Shown: positions 1-8,613 of the stretch, one piece after another
Layout of the letters: each line of letters opens with the position of its first letter
Position numbering within the stretch: the first letter of the stretch is position 1
Assembly: GCF_005222225.1 (NCBI RefSeq)
Contig: NZ_CP036536.1
Coordinates: 3,372,001-3,436,000 of the forward strand
DNA: 64,000 nt
Direction: 5' to 3'
Origin: Salinimonas lutimaris
GTDB taxonomy: Bacteria; Pseudomonadota; Gammaproteobacteria; Enterobacterales; Alteromonadaceae
Translations under genes and position numbers: made by a program
Notes under the pieces: model-generated
Database searches by the model: none
The model's input: the letters and a program-made list of their open reading frames with translations, nothing else
Told to the model about the DNA's origin: nothing

Positions 1-124
1 GAAGTGATGCTTTAATACGGGCATCAGAGGTGACTTTACCGTCTTTAACCGGCACATTCAGATCCTGACGGATCAATACTCGCTGACCATCCAGCGCCAT
101 ATCCTGCATACTTGGAATTGCCAT
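1..124 (-). CDS. pgk: Phosphoglycerate kinase, 5' part only
   Basis: The minus strand begins with ATG at 124 and reads [20 protein letters not shown] and then [10 protein letters not shown], the typical N-terminus of phosphoglycerate kinase, which makes ATP from 1,3-bisphosphoglycerate in glycolysis. The start is preceded by GAGGGAAA. Only about 41 codons lie in the window and the rest is cut off at position 1. It follows epd on the same strand after about 50 bases, the epd-pgk order known from many gammaproteobacteria, so co-transcription is likely. Assignment rests on the N-terminal motif (seen) plus synteny (known). Confidence 0.9.
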   Translation of the reverse strand, partial: MAIPSMQDMALDGQRVLIRQDLNVPVKDGKVTSDARIKASL

Positions 125-175
125 ACTATTTCCCTCGTAGATTATGTTAGCTGTGCTTTCGCACCCCACAGAAAT

Positions 176-1195
176 TTAACAGCCCTGCCCCACATGATAC
201 ATCGCCTGCGCGGTATCTATCATGCGATTGGCAAAGCCCCATTCGTTATCACACCACACCAGCGTTTTTACCAGCTGCCCGTGACTGACCCGGGTTTGTG
301 TTCCATCCACAATGCAGGAATGAGGATCATGATTAAAATCGACCGACACCAGCGGCTCCTCGGTATAACCCAATATACCGGAAAGTCGCCCCTGACGAGC
401 ATCTTTTAATACCTGATTGACCTGCGCAATATTGACCCGCTCAGCCAGCGTGACGCTCAAATCCATAGCGGTCACATTGATGGTAGGCACTCGCACCGCA
501 ATGGCTTCAAACTTACCGGCAAATTTCGGCAAAATCCGCTCAATGCCACGCGCTAAACGGGTATCTACCGGAATTATTGACTGACTGGCTGCCCGGGTGC
601 GACGCAAATCATCATGATAAGCATCAATCACCATCTGGTCGTGCATGGAAGAATGAATCGTGGTGATGGTACCGCTTTGCACGCCAAAGGCATCGTCCAG
701 CACCTGAATCACCGGCACAATACAGTTGGTTGTACAAGAGCCATTGGATACCAGTACATCCTGAGGTGTCAGGGTGTCTTCGTTACTACCAAAGATGATG
801 GTGTTGTCTAGATCACTGGCTCCAGGCTGGGAGAACAGCACTTTGCCAGCGCCGGCATCAAGATGTGCCTGACCCGCTTCACGGTCGTTGTGAACACCGG
901 TGCATTCGAGTACGACATCCACCGCCAGTTCTTGCCATGGAAGTGATGTAATGTCGTTACAGGAGGTAAGTTGAATACTGTCGCCAGCCACTTCAAGGCT
1001 GCCATTTTTCAGTTCAACATCAAAAGGAAACCGCCCGTGGGCGGTATCATATTTTAGCAGATGGGCAATGCCCTCTGGCCTGGCTATTTCATTGATTGCC
1101 ACAACGCGAATATGTTGATTGCGCCCTGTTTCATACAGGGCGCGAAGCACGTTGCGACCAATCCGACCAAAGCCATTAATGGCTACTCTGACCAT
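176..1195 (-). CDS. epd: D-erythrose-4-phosphate dehydrogenase
   Basis: A 339-residue GAPDH-family protein that oxidises erythrose 4-phosphate to 4-phosphoerythronate in the cytoplasm, the first step of DXP-dependent pyridoxal phosphate synthesis. The NAD-binding start [10 protein letters not shown] is at residues 7-16 and the catalytic cysteine is C154 in SNGSCTTNC, with the partner histidine in [10 protein letters not shown]. The stretches [17 protein letters not shown] and [12 protein letters not shown] are typical of Epd rather than glycolytic GAPDH, as is the position between tktA and pgk. Twenty-three bases separate it from the upstream tktA stop, so tktA-epd-pgk probably form one operon. 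Full length; the ATG at 1195 gives the expected [10 protein letters not shown] start. Confidence 0.93.
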   Translation of the reverse strand: MVRVAINGFGRIGRNVLRALYETGRNQHIRVVAINEIARPEGIAHLLKYDTAHGRFPFDVELKNGSLEVAGDSIQLTSCNDITSLPWQELAVDVVLECTGVHNDREAGQAHLDAGAGKVLFSQPGASDLDNTIIFGSNEDTLTPQDVLVSNGSCTTNCIVPVIQVLDDAFGVQSGTITTIHSSMHDQMVIDAYHDDLRRTRAASQSIIPVDTRLARGIERILPKFAGKFEAIAVRVPTINVTAMDLSVTLAERVNIAQVNQVLKDARQGRLSGILGYTEEPLVSVDFNHDPHSCIVDGTQTRVSHGQLVKTLVWCDNEWGFANRMIDTAQAMYHVGQGC

Positions 1196-1218
1196 TGATT
1201 GTTCGCCTGTGGGCTAAA

Positions 1219-3213
1219 TTATTTCAGACTGCTTGCTGCGGCCACAACGGCATCGGTAGTGATGTTGAAGTGCTCAAACAGTTCACCCGCTGGACCTGAC
1301 TCACCAAATGTGTCCATGCCAACAACCGCACCGTTAAGACCCACATACTTGTACCAGCTGTCTTTAGCCAGTGCTTCAACAGCAACCCGGCGGGTTACAT
1401 TGGAAGGCAGTACGCTTTCACGGTAGCTTTGCGGCTGACGATCAAACACATCCGTTGACGGCATAGATACCACTCGTGCATTGGTGCCCTGCTCAGCCAG
1501 CTTGTCAGCAGCCTCAACAGCCAGCTCTACTTCTGAGCCAGTCGCAATCAGCAGCACATCAGGCGTACCTTCGCAATCTTTTAGTACGTAACCGCCCTGT
1601 TCGATTTGCTTAACCTGCTCAGCGGTACGTTCCTGCTGTGGTACACCCTGACGAGTGAAAATCAACGTAGTAGGGCCATCAGTACGGGTAATTGCCTGCT
1701 TCCAGGCTACCGCTGACTCGACCTGGTCACACGGACGCCAGTTATCCAGATTTGGTGTGGAGCGCAGGGCAACCAGTTGCTCTACCGGCTGGTGCGTCGG
1801 GCCGTCTTCACCCAGACCAATTGAGTCGTGAGTATACACAAAGATTGCCGGTGCTTTCATCAGCGCAGCCATACGAACCGCATTACGCGCGTATTCCATA
1901 AACATCAGGAAGGTAGCACCGTATGCTTTAAAGCCACCGTGCAGGGTAATACCGTTCATCATGGCCGACATACCGAATTCACGTACCCCGTAGAACAGGT
2001 AGTTACCAGAAGCATCATCGTTAACCACGCCTTTACTGCCTTCCCATAAAGTCAGGTTAGAACCGGCCAGATCAGCCGAACCGCCCAGCATTTCTGGCAG
2101 TAACGGACCATAGGCATTCAGGGCGTTTTGTGATGCTTTACGGGTAGCCAGCTTTTCAGGGTTTGCCTGAAGCTTGGCAATGTACTCGTCAGCTTTGCTC
2201 ACAAAGTCAGCTGGCAGGTCACCTTTAACCCGACGCTTAAATTCCGCAGCCAGTTCAGGATACGCTTTTTCGTATTCGGCAAATTTGGCATCCCAGTCCG
2301 CTTCTGCTTTGCGACCTTTGTCGCGACCGTCCCATTCAGCAGAAATATCCGCCGGAATCTCAAACGGAGCTGCAGTCCAGCCTAGCTCTTTGCGGGTCAG
2401 AGCAATTTCATCATCGCCCAGTGCCGCGCCGTGAGAGCTTTCGCTACCCTGTTTGTTTGGCGAACCAAAACCAATGATAGTTTTACAGATAATCAGAGTT
2501 GGCTGAGTAGTGTTTTCACGAGCTGCTGCCACTGCTTTGCTAACAGCTTCTGCATCGTGACCATCTACGCCTTCAATCACCTGCCAGCCGTAAGCTTTGA
2601 AACGACCTGCAGTATCATCGGTAAACCAGCCTTCTACTTCACCGTCGATAGAAATACCGTTATCGTCATAAAACGCGACCAGTTTACCCAGACCCAGCGT
2701 ACCGGCCAGTGAGCAAACTTCATGGGAAATACCTTCCATCAGACAGCCGTCACCTAAAAATGCATAGGTGTGGTGGTCAACGATTTCATGACCTTCTTTA
2801 TTAAACTGTGCAGCCAGTACTTTTTCAGCAACCGCCATACCCACAGCGTTGCTGATCCCCTGACCCAACGGGCCGGTAGTGGTTTCTACGCCTGGTGCAT
2901 AACCGTATTCAGGGTGACCGGGTGTTTTAGAATGTAGCTGGCGAAAATTTTTCAGCTCTTCAATAGACAGACCGTAACCCGTCAGATGCAATAGTGAATA
3001 TAGCAGCATAGAGCCGTGACCATTTGACAGTACAAAGCGGTCGCGGTTAGCCCAGTCGGGGTTAGAAGGGTTGTGCGACATATAATCACACCACAGAACC
3101 TGCGCGATGTCCGCCATTCCCATTGGCGCGCCCGGGTGACCGGACTTGGCTTGTTGTACTGCATCCATGCTTAAGGCACGGACAGCGTTTGCGAGTTCAC
3201 GACGAGTGGGCAT
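1219..3213 (-). CDS. tktA: Transketolase
   Basis: A 664-residue transketolase, the usual length. It is a thiamine-diphosphate enzyme that moves two-carbon units between sugar phosphates in the pentose phosphate pathway. Visible signatures are SGHPGAPMG at about residues 24-32, the ThDP/metal motif GDGCLMEG near 154 followed by [10 protein letters not shown], the pyrimidine-domain segment [10 protein letters not shown] with the catalytic glutamate, and [18 protein letters not shown]. The ATG at 3213 is preceded by TCAGGAGACAAC, a clear ribosome site. It supplies erythrose 4-phosphate, the substrate of Epd encoded just downstream. Divergent from metK across a 331-base spacer. Confidence 0.96.
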   Translation of the reverse strand: MPTRRELANAVRALSMDAVQQAKSGHPGAPMGMADIAQVLWCDYMSHNPSNPDWANRDRFVLSNGHGSMLLYSLLHLTGYGLSIEELKNFRQLHSKTPGHPEYGYAPGVETTTGPLGQGISNAVGMAVAEKVLAAQFNKEGHEIVDHHTYAFLGDGCLMEGISHEVCSLAGTLGLGKLVAFYDDNGISIDGEVEGWFTDDTAGRFKAYGWQVIEGVDGHDAEAVSKAVAAARENTTQPTLIICKTIIGFGSPNKQGSESSHGAALGDDEIALTRKELGWTAAPFEIPADISAEWDGRDKGRKAEADWDAKFAEYEKAYPELAAEFKRRVKGDLPADFVSKADEYIAKLQANPEKLATRKASQNALNAYGPLLPEMLGGSADLAGSNLTLWEGSKGVVNDDASGNYLFYGVREFGMSAMMNGITLHGGFKAYGATFLMFMEYARNAVRMAALMKAPAIFVYTHDSIGLGEDGPTHQPVEQLVALRSTPNLDNWRPCDQVESAVAWKQAITRTDGPTTLIFTRQGVPQQERTAEQVKQIEQGGYVLKDCEGTPDVLLIATGSEVELAVEAADKLAEQGTNARVVSMPSTDVFDRQPQSYRESVLPSNVTRRVAVEALAKDSWYKYVGLNGAVVGMDTFGESGPAGELFEHFNITTDAVVAAASSLK

Positions 3214-3452
3214 GTTGTCTCCTGATTAAATTCCTACAGGCAAAGTGATACGAAGCCTCGTCTGGTTGGGTCTGCGTAAAATCTTTGTCTGTTGTTCGTG
3301 AAAATAGCAACTATTCTTACCTAACCGCTCTGCCACTGCAATGTGTTTTAGCGGTGTACAAAGGTGGTCGCGGTAAATAATCACCTAAACAGCGTATCGA
3401 TAGCTTTTTGATCTGGTGATGAATCTTAATATGTCAAGCAAACGTAACAGAT

Positions 3453-3484
3453 GGACTTTTAGACGTCTAGAAGTAAAGACTGGT
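3453..3484. promoter_or_regulatory. Predicted MetJ operator (tandem met boxes)
   Basis: In the 331-base tktA-metK spacer there is a perfect met box AGACGTCT at 3461-3468, in register with weaker 8-base units GGACTTTT (3453), AGAAGTAA (3469) and AGACTGGT (3477). MetJ with S-adenosylmethionine binds tandem AGACGTCT-like boxes in gammaproteobacteria. A TACAAT hexamer at 3503-3508 could be the metK -10, which would put the boxes across the -35 area. This implies repression of metK by its own product. The palindrome and spacing are seen; binding is inferred. The rest of the spacer (3214-3452) shows only the probable tktA promoter area. Confidence 0.7.
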
Positions 3485-3544
3485 TTTTTGAGTCATCTCT
3501 AGTACAATTAGCCCTTTACAGGCCAAACACCTAACGGAGAAATT

Positions 3545-4690
3545 ATGGCAACGCAGTTATTCACGTCCGAGTCGGTATCAGAAGGTCATCCGGATAAAAT
3601 TGCAGATCAAATCTCTGACGCAGTACTCGATGCGATCCTGACTCAGGATCCGAAAGCTCGTGTAGCATGCGAAACCTATGTTAAGACCGGTATGGTACTG
3701 GTTGGTGGTGAAATTACTACCTCTGCATGGGTTGATATTGAAGAATTAACCCGTCAAACCGTAAAAGACATTGGCTATACCCATTCAGACATGGGCTTTG
3801 ACGCGGATTCCTGTGCAATTTTAAACGCGATTGGTAAGCAGTCACCTGATATCAATCAGGGCGTTGATCGTGCTCGTCCTGAAGAACAAGGCGCCGGCGA
3901 CCAGGGTCTGATGTTCGGCTACGCCAGTGATGAAACTGACGTACTGATGCCAGCACCGATTACTTATGCTCACCGCTTGGTTCAGAAACAGGCAGAGGTG
4001 CGCAAATCCGGCAAGCTGGACTTTTTACGTCCGGATGCTAAAAGTCAGGTCACATTTAAGTACGAAAACGACAAGCCGGTGGGTGTTGACGCGGTTGTTC
4101 TGTCTACCCAGCATGCTGATGAAGTCAGCACAGCGCAGGTGCGTGAAGCAGTGATGGAAGAAATCATCAAACCCGTATTGCCTGAGCACTGGATCACCAA
4201 AGACACCCAGATGCACATCAACCCCACTGGTCGCTTTGTTATCGGCGGCCCAATGGGTGACTGTGGTCTGACGGGTCGTAAAATTATTGTTGATACCTAC
4301 GGCGGTATGGCTCGCCACGGTGGGGGGGCATTTTCAGGCAAAGATCCCTCCAAGGTTGACCGCTCTGCTGCTTACGCAGGTCGCTATGTGGCAAAGAATA
4401 TCGTGGCAGCCGGTCTGGCCAAGCGCTGTGAAATTCAGATCTCTTACGCTATCGGTGTCGCTGAGCCGACGTCTATCAGTATCGAAACATTCGGTACCGG
4501 TGTGGTTGATGAGAAAACATTAGTAGCGCTGGTGCGTGAACATTTTGACCTGCGCCCTTATGGCCTGATCCAAATGCTGAATCTGGAGCGCCCGATTTAC
4601 CGCGCGACAGCCGCTTACGGGCACTTCGGCCGCAATGAGTTCCCGTGGGAACAAACTGACAAAGCCGAAGCACTGAAAGCCTCAGTATAA
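3545..4690 (+). CDS. metK: S-adenosylmethionine synthase
   Basis: A 381-residue methionine adenosyltransferase making S-adenosylmethionine from ATP and methionine, a cytoplasmic tetramer. The ATP site motif GHPDK lies at about residues 14-18, [12 protein letters not shown] near 117, and [19 protein letters not shown] near 258; all are intact and length is standard. The start ATG follows ACGGAGAAATT. A predicted MetJ operator lies about 75 bases upstream. The stop codon begins a 16-base repeat shared with the end of the convergent gene at 4710. No SAM riboswitch-like leader was recognised. Confidence 0.97.
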   Translation: MATQLFTSESVSEGHPDKIADQISDAVLDAILTQDPKARVACETYVKTGMVLVGGEITTSAWVDIEELTRQTVKDIGYTHSDMGFDADSCAILNAIGKQSPDINQGVDRARPEEQGAGDQGLMFGYASDETDVLMPAPITYAHRLVQKQAEVRKSGKLDFLRPDAKSQVTFKYENDKPVGVDAVVLSTQHADEVSTAQVREAVMEEIIKPVLPEHWITKDTQMHINPTGRFVIGGPMGDCGLTGRKIIVDTYGGMARHGGGAFSGKDPSKVDRSAAYAGRYVAKNIVAAGLAKRCEIQISYAIGVAEPTSISIETFGTGVVDEKTLVALVREHFDLRPYGLIQMLNLERPIYRATAAYGHFGRNEFPWEQTDKAEALKASV

Positions 4691-4721
4691 GTTAGCTGTA
4701 CATAATAAGTTAGCTGTACAT
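4688..4721. repeat. Tandem 16-base repeat at convergent gene ends
   Basis: The 16 bases TAAGTTAGCTGTACAT occur at 4688-4703 and again at 4706-4721, a period of 18. The first copy starts with the metK stop codon. On the minus strand each copy reads ATG TAC AGC TAA, which is the last three codons and stop of the gene at 4710-5219; so the end of that gene (Met-Tyr-Ser-stop) is present twice. No terminator hairpin separates the two convergent genes here. Confidence 0.9.
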
Positions 4722-5219
4722 ACTGGCCTGACCGATGATGGCAGACACATCGGGCAGGCCAAGCCGGGCTAACGCCTCGGTAGAAAATTCTTTTTCATAA
4801 GTCACTTCGGTCTGCGCAAAGTCCGGCGGTAGAAATTGCCGGCAGGACACCTCATCAGTAAACCGAGCAGTTACCAGTTTTAACGGCGCCAGATGTCCAC
4901 CATATTCATCAATCGTCAGCATTGCGCCAAAATACGGCACTTCATAACGTATCAGGCTGGTTCGGTAATTCTGTGTTTGTGGCCACAGCCCGTCAAACTG
5001 TTCCTGACTCAGTGAAATAGCCGAATGCTGGACGCGATGCCCGCTGCCCTGGCATACAGACAGCGTGTACTGTCCGTTTTTATCACACAGAATAACCTGC
5101 TTTTCATCGCTATGGGCTATATAACCCTTACGCACCGAGGTAGGTTTTCGGGTTGTCAGTAACCCGTCCGGGATATAAGTCATTACAAATTTTCGTTTGA
5201 ATTCCCAGTTAGCGGGCAT
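4710..5219 (-). CDS. CYTH-like domain protein (degenerate triphosphate tunnel fold)
   Basis: A 169-residue cytoplasmic protein. The start reads ANWEFKRKFV, the middle has KGYIAHSDEKQVIL, and the end has LVTARFTDEVSCRQFLPPDF and VTYEKEFSTEALARLG. This spacing resembles CYTH / triphosphate tunnel metalloenzymes (EIERKFLV, then GY, then the closing AEVEF, FxPP, VT), where the ExExK motif binds triphosphate and metal. Here the motif would read EFKRK: the second acid is Lys. Another expected charged strand is replaced by NGQYTLSVCQGSG. It may be an inactive or altered member; no function is assigned. The ATG at 5219 follows AGGAGAGCGCT. Converges on metK. Confidence 0.55.
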   Translation of the reverse strand: MPANWEFKRKFVMTYIPDGLLTTRKPTSVRKGYIAHSDEKQVILCDKNGQYTLSVCQGSGHRVQHSAISLSQEQFDGLWPQTQNYRTSLIRYEVPYFGAMLTIDEYGGHLAPLKLVTARFTDEVSCRQFLPPDFAQTEVTYEKEFSTEALARLGLPDVSAIIGQASMYS

Positions 5220-5463
5220 AGCGCTCTCCTGACTTAGCTAAATTAAGGCCAACAAATCCACCTGCACTTATAAAAGAGCATGGCTGACAGAAACTTGGAA
5301 ACGATCAGAAACGCATCACACTGCGTATAATAAAAAGTAGATCAACAGATCGTTTTTCTCCACTCAAATTTCCTATAATTAAGATCTGTGTCTACACTGA
5401 GAAAAACCTGCAATGATCCTTGCCAGATCATTGATCGCACACATAGAAAATGGAATTAACCTT

Positions 5464-5985
5464 ATGAAAGGTTTAAACTTTTTGCTTGGCACCTTATTTT
5501 TTAGCTGGAGCTTGGCGGTGTACGCTGACGACGCCAGCAATCCCGTATCTGGAGCGGCTCAGCCCCTGACAGAGCCGGCCACTGTGTACTTGTCATCTAC
5601 CACGCAAACTGCAGTATTTATTCATCCACCCAAGCTGCCAAAGTGGTCATTCGGGGTGCTTTATGATCGCGAACTGCCCTATCATCCTATGTGGATAGAC
5701 TCGATAGATACGTACCGGCCGGTTGACTCACTGACGCTGAAAGCGAGCCGCGCTATCGCATCAGCCGGAAAACAGCGTTTGTTTGCCGCCATTCAAACCA
5801 GCAACAATCAGAATTTTGAGTCACAAAATCAGGTTTATTTACCGACTAACGCCGGCGTGGCTGCCAGCCTGGGCTGGCAGGTGGGTAAAGAGAATAGCCT
5901 GAATATGGCGGTAGAGTATGAATATCGGGAAGTAGGTCAGCAGGAACTGCAAAGCATTGTGCTGGGTGTACAATACTACTTCTAG
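5464..5985 (+). CDS. Small secreted, outer-membrane-like protein of unknown function
   Basis: From ATG 5464 the product is 173 residues with a signal peptide (MKGLNFLLGTLFFSWSLAVYA, cut probably before DDASN). An in-frame ATG at 5413 would add 17 residues in front of the signal and is less likely. The mature protein has alternating polar and apolar strands and ends LGVQYYF, a terminal aromatic typical of outer-membrane beta-barrels, so a small barrel or barrel-associated protein is possible. Family not recognised. It converges on the racemase gene and the two stops share the palindrome CTAG at 5982-5985. Confidence 0.6.
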   Translation: MKGLNFLLGTLFFSWSLAVYADDASNPVSGAAQPLTEPATVYLSSTTQTAVFIHPPKLPKWSFGVLYDRELPYHPMWIDSIDTYRPVDSLTLKASRAIASAGKQRLFAAIQTSNNQNFESQNQVYLPTNAGVAASLGWQVGKENSLNMAVEYEYREVGQQELQSIVLGVQYYF

Positions 5986-6713
5986 CGGCTCAGCCTCAGT
6001 AAATGAGACGCTATCTGACGAGCGTGTATCTGGGTAGTATCCAGCAGGATTACATCAGTATCGGCAGGTTTAATCAGTAAACCTATTTCGGTACAGCCCA
6101 GAATTATGGCCTGCGCCCCCTGTTGCTGCAATTGTGCAATGATTGACTGATACACCTGCCTGGATTCATCCCGGATAACGCCCTGACATAATTCTTCATA
6201 AATAATCTGATGAATAGCTTTACGCTGTGGCAACTCAGGAGTAAGCACGGTTAATCCTGCCTCCTCAAGGATGGTGCGATAAAACGGGGCTTCCATAGTG
6301 AAGCGGGTTCCCAGCAAGGCCACCGTGCCAGCATGTTGCTCATGACAGGCGGCAGCCGTTGCCCCGGCAATATGTAACAGCGGGATGTTAATGGCATTTT
6401 GTACATCAGGAGCGACTTTGTGCATCGTGTTAGTTGCAATAGCGATAGCCGTAGCGCCGGCCTGCTCCAGCTTTTGCGCACTGTGGATGAGATGCTGAGT
6501 CAGGGCATCCCAGTTTTGTTCATGCTGCCACTGCCCGACCGGCGCAAAATCCAGGCTATGCAAGAGGATATCGGCCGAATGCGAGCCGCCAAGATGCTGG
6601 GCGACGTATTGATTGATAAGACGATAGTACACTGCGCTGGACTCCCAGCTCATACCACCAATGATGCCTACAGTATTTTGTTGAAACATTGTGACTTTAT
6701 CAGGGTTTGCCAT
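5982..6713 (-). CDS. Aspartate/glutamate racemase family protein (YgeA/RacD-like)
   Basis: A 243-residue cofactor-independent amino-acid racemase-family protein. Signatures: GIIGGMSWESSAVYYRLIN, ILLHSLDFAP, IATNTMHKVA and the C-terminal LGCTEIGLL. The family normally uses two facing thiols; here the first position is Thr/Ala (IATNTMH), while the second Cys (GCTE) is kept. A Thr/Cys pair has been described for E. coli YgeA, so the protein may still be active on Asp or Glu, or another amino acid. ATG 6713 overlaps the upstream exonuclease gene by 14 bases, suggesting coupling; a second ATG lies at 6689. Cytoplasmic. Confidence 0.8.
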   Translation of the reverse strand: MANPDKVTMFQQNTVGIIGGMSWESSAVYYRLINQYVAQHLGGSHSADILLHSLDFAPVGQWQHEQNWDALTQHLIHSAQKLEQAGATAIAIATNTMHKVAPDVQNAINIPLLHIAGATAAACHEQHAGTVALLGTRFTMEAPFYRTILEEAGLTVLTPELPQRKAIHQIIYEELCQGVIRDESRQVYQSIIAQLQQQGAQAIILGCTEIGLLIKPADTDVILLDTTQIHARQIASHLLRLSR

Positions 6714-7212
6714 GCACGCTACTTTGCTTGGCCGAGCGTATAAAAGTCAACTGGATCAGCTCTGCATCAGCACTGGCACGATGACGCTGACCACGATGTT
6801 CTTCATGCAAACCGGCGCGCACTTGAGACCAACTTTCCATCTGGTGCTCAGACAACAAATAGTCGAGCGCCGAAACCTTAAAAGCCATATCCACCCGGGC
6901 GGTTTCAAACAGTTTGATAAGCCAGGGATAATCTACTACCCAGCCATCGGTATACACCTGCTGCCCGCCAATGAACCGGTTGAGATCCTGACACACACTA
7001 ACCGGATCGCTGCCATAACGTACCAGTTCTGCTCGCTCAATACCGTGCAACCGGGCTGCTTTTTCATCCCAGTGTGTCCAGTCCGGCGCGGGTTTTATTA
7101 AGCTGCAGAAACGCTCACCGTCACTGCGTTTTACACCGACTTCGATGGGGTAACTGGCTGCACCAAACCCAGAGGCTTCTATATCAATAATAGTGGGGGG
7201 CACGGGTTTCAT
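6700..7212 (-). CDS. DnaQ-like 3'-5' exonuclease
   Basis: A 170-residue DEDDh exonuclease. ExoI is IIDIEASGFG (DxE catalytic pair), ExoII lies in YTDGWVVDYPWL, and ExoIII is HRASADAEL with the conserved His and Asp. It would remove nucleotides from 3' ends; DNA or RNA substrate is not clear. ATG 7212 is preferred over an upstream TTG at 7233 because GGAG sits nine bases before it. It is shorter than the Pol III epsilon subunit and lacks its C-terminal tail, so it is a stand-alone exonuclease. The 3' end overlaps the racemase gene. Confidence 0.8.
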   Translation of the reverse strand: MKPVPPTIIDIEASGFGAASYPIEVGVKRSDGERFCSLIKPAPDWTHWDEKAARLHGIERAELVRYGSDPVSVCQDLNRFIGGQQVYTDGWVVDYPWLIKLFETARVDMAFKVSALDYLLSEHQMESWSQVRAGLHEEHRGQRHRASADAELIQLTFIRSAKQSSVHGKP

Positions 7213-7357
7213 CTGTAAACACTCCAAAGACAAGCGTCAGGGAAGAATCCCCGTTTTAATATTCTTTAGTCTAAATATATACCAAAGTTGAGCAGTTTTC
7301 GTTCGGTAATACCCGGTAAACTCTCTACACTAAGCACATATACGATTGCTTACATTT

Positions 7358-7386
7358 ATTACTGGCTATATAAACATTGGTATAAT
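7358..7386 (+). promoter_or_regulatory. Candidate promoter for the binding protein gene
   Basis: A perfect TATAAT at 7381-7386 with a weak -35 (ATTACT at 7358-7363, spacer 17) lies about 58 bases before the start at 7444. The spacer 7213-7443 otherwise holds nothing recognisable. Confidence 0.5.
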
Positions 7387-7443
7387 TGTTATACGCCAAG
7401 ATACAGGTAGGCTTGCCAACGGTATTACAAAAGACTGCGAACC

Positions 7444-8610
7444 ATGAAGAAGCATTACCTTTACGTTTCACTTGTACTGCTGTGCCTGACCGCCACAGCG
7501 CGAGCTGCACAACCGTTGAATATAGCCATTGATGCTGACTTTAGCAGTGTTGCTGTTGAGGGCGGAAACGCGATTTATCAGGGCGTACAATTGGCGGTAG
7601 ATGAAATTAATGCTCAGGGCGGTGTAATGGGACGCCCGCTGGCGATTAAGAAAATGGACCACCGTGGGATTCCGGTACGTGGTATTACCAATATCAAACG
7701 ACTGGCCAAACAAAAAAACTTGCTGGCGGTGGTTGGCGGTATTCACACACCGGTTGCCCTGGCTGAATTGCCAGCCATCCATGAAAATAACCTGCTTTAT
7801 CTGGGCGCCTGGGCCGCCGGCACAGGTGTGGTAAGTAACGACTATTCGCCCAATAATGTTTTCAGAGTATCTATTCGTGACAGTGAAGCAGGCCAGGTGT
7901 TAATCCAACATGCCAAACTCCGGGGGCTTACTCGCGTAGCGCTGGCGCTGGAGCGTACGGGTTGGGGTCGGTCTAATCTGGAATCACTAACCCGCGAAGC
8001 AGAAAAAGCCGGTATCACTATTACCAAAACAACCTGGATAAACTGGCAACAACAAACTTTCAGTGAAGATATTAAAGCGATTGTTGAAAGTGATGCACAG
8101 GCGATTATTCTGGTCGCCAATGCTCCAGAAGGGGCTGTGATTGTTAATGCGCTGAATGACAGTCAGGGCAACAAACTACCGGTCATTGCGCACTGGGGTA
8201 TTGCCGGCGGTGACTTTGTCCAGCGCATTGGTACCGGCCCTTTAGAGCAGATTGATATCGCGGTTATACAAACTTTTAGTTTTCTTCATCAGAAGAACCC
8301 GATTGCTGCTAAACTTTTGGAAAAGTACACAGCAAAGTTTGGCAATACAGACGCAGCAGCAATACCGGCGGTGGTTGGTGTGGCCCATGCGTACGATCTT
8401 GTACATATGTTGGCACGCGCCGCCATAAAAGCAGGTGCAACCGATACTGACAGTCTGCGCACTGCACTGGAAAACCTGCCGGCATTTGACGGTGCCGTTA
8501 AGCGATATAAGCCGGCGTTCAGCGAAAAGCGACATGATGCATTGTGGGCCAGTGACTATTTTATGGCCAGTTATAATAAAGACGGAAACTTGATACCGAT
8601 AACGAGGTAA
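7444..8610 (+). CDS. Periplasmic binding protein (branched-chain amino acid type, Peripla_BP_6)
   Basis: A 388-residue exported protein: signal peptide MKKHYLYVSLVLLCLTATARAA, then the type-I periplasmic fold. Typical segments are NAIYQGVQLAVDEINAQGGVMGRPL (about residues 41-65), VVGGIHTPVALAEL (ligand-loop region) and LENLPAFDGAVKRYKP near the end. Family members deliver branched-chain amino acids, amides or urea to ABC permeases, but no permease or ATPase gene is nearby. Instead the stop TAA at 8608-8610 is followed three bases later by a hybrid histidine kinase start, so it probably acts as the ligand-sensing partner of that kinase. Ligand unknown. Confidence 0.88.
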   Translation: MKKHYLYVSLVLLCLTATARAAQPLNIAIDADFSSVAVEGGNAIYQGVQLAVDEINAQGGVMGRPLAIKKMDHRGIPVRGITNIKRLAKQKNLLAVVGGIHTPVALAELPAIHENNLLYLGAWAAGTGVVSNDYSPNNVFRVSIRDSEAGQVLIQHAKLRGLTRVALALERTGWGRSNLESLTREAEKAGITITKTTWINWQQQTFSEDIKAIVESDAQAIILVANAPEGAVIVNALNDSQGNKLPVIAHWGIAGGDFVQRIGTGPLEQIDIAVIQTFSFLHQKNPIAAKLLEKYTAKFGNTDAAAIPAVVGVAHAYDLVHMLARAAIKAGATDTDSLRTALENLPAFDGAVKRYKPAFSEKRHDALWASDYFMASYNKDGNLIPITR

Positions 8611-8613
8611 TTG

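Noticed and set aside
3214..3544. SAM riboswitch before metK
   Set aside because: No core helices or conserved riboswitch sequence recognised; met boxes explain control better.
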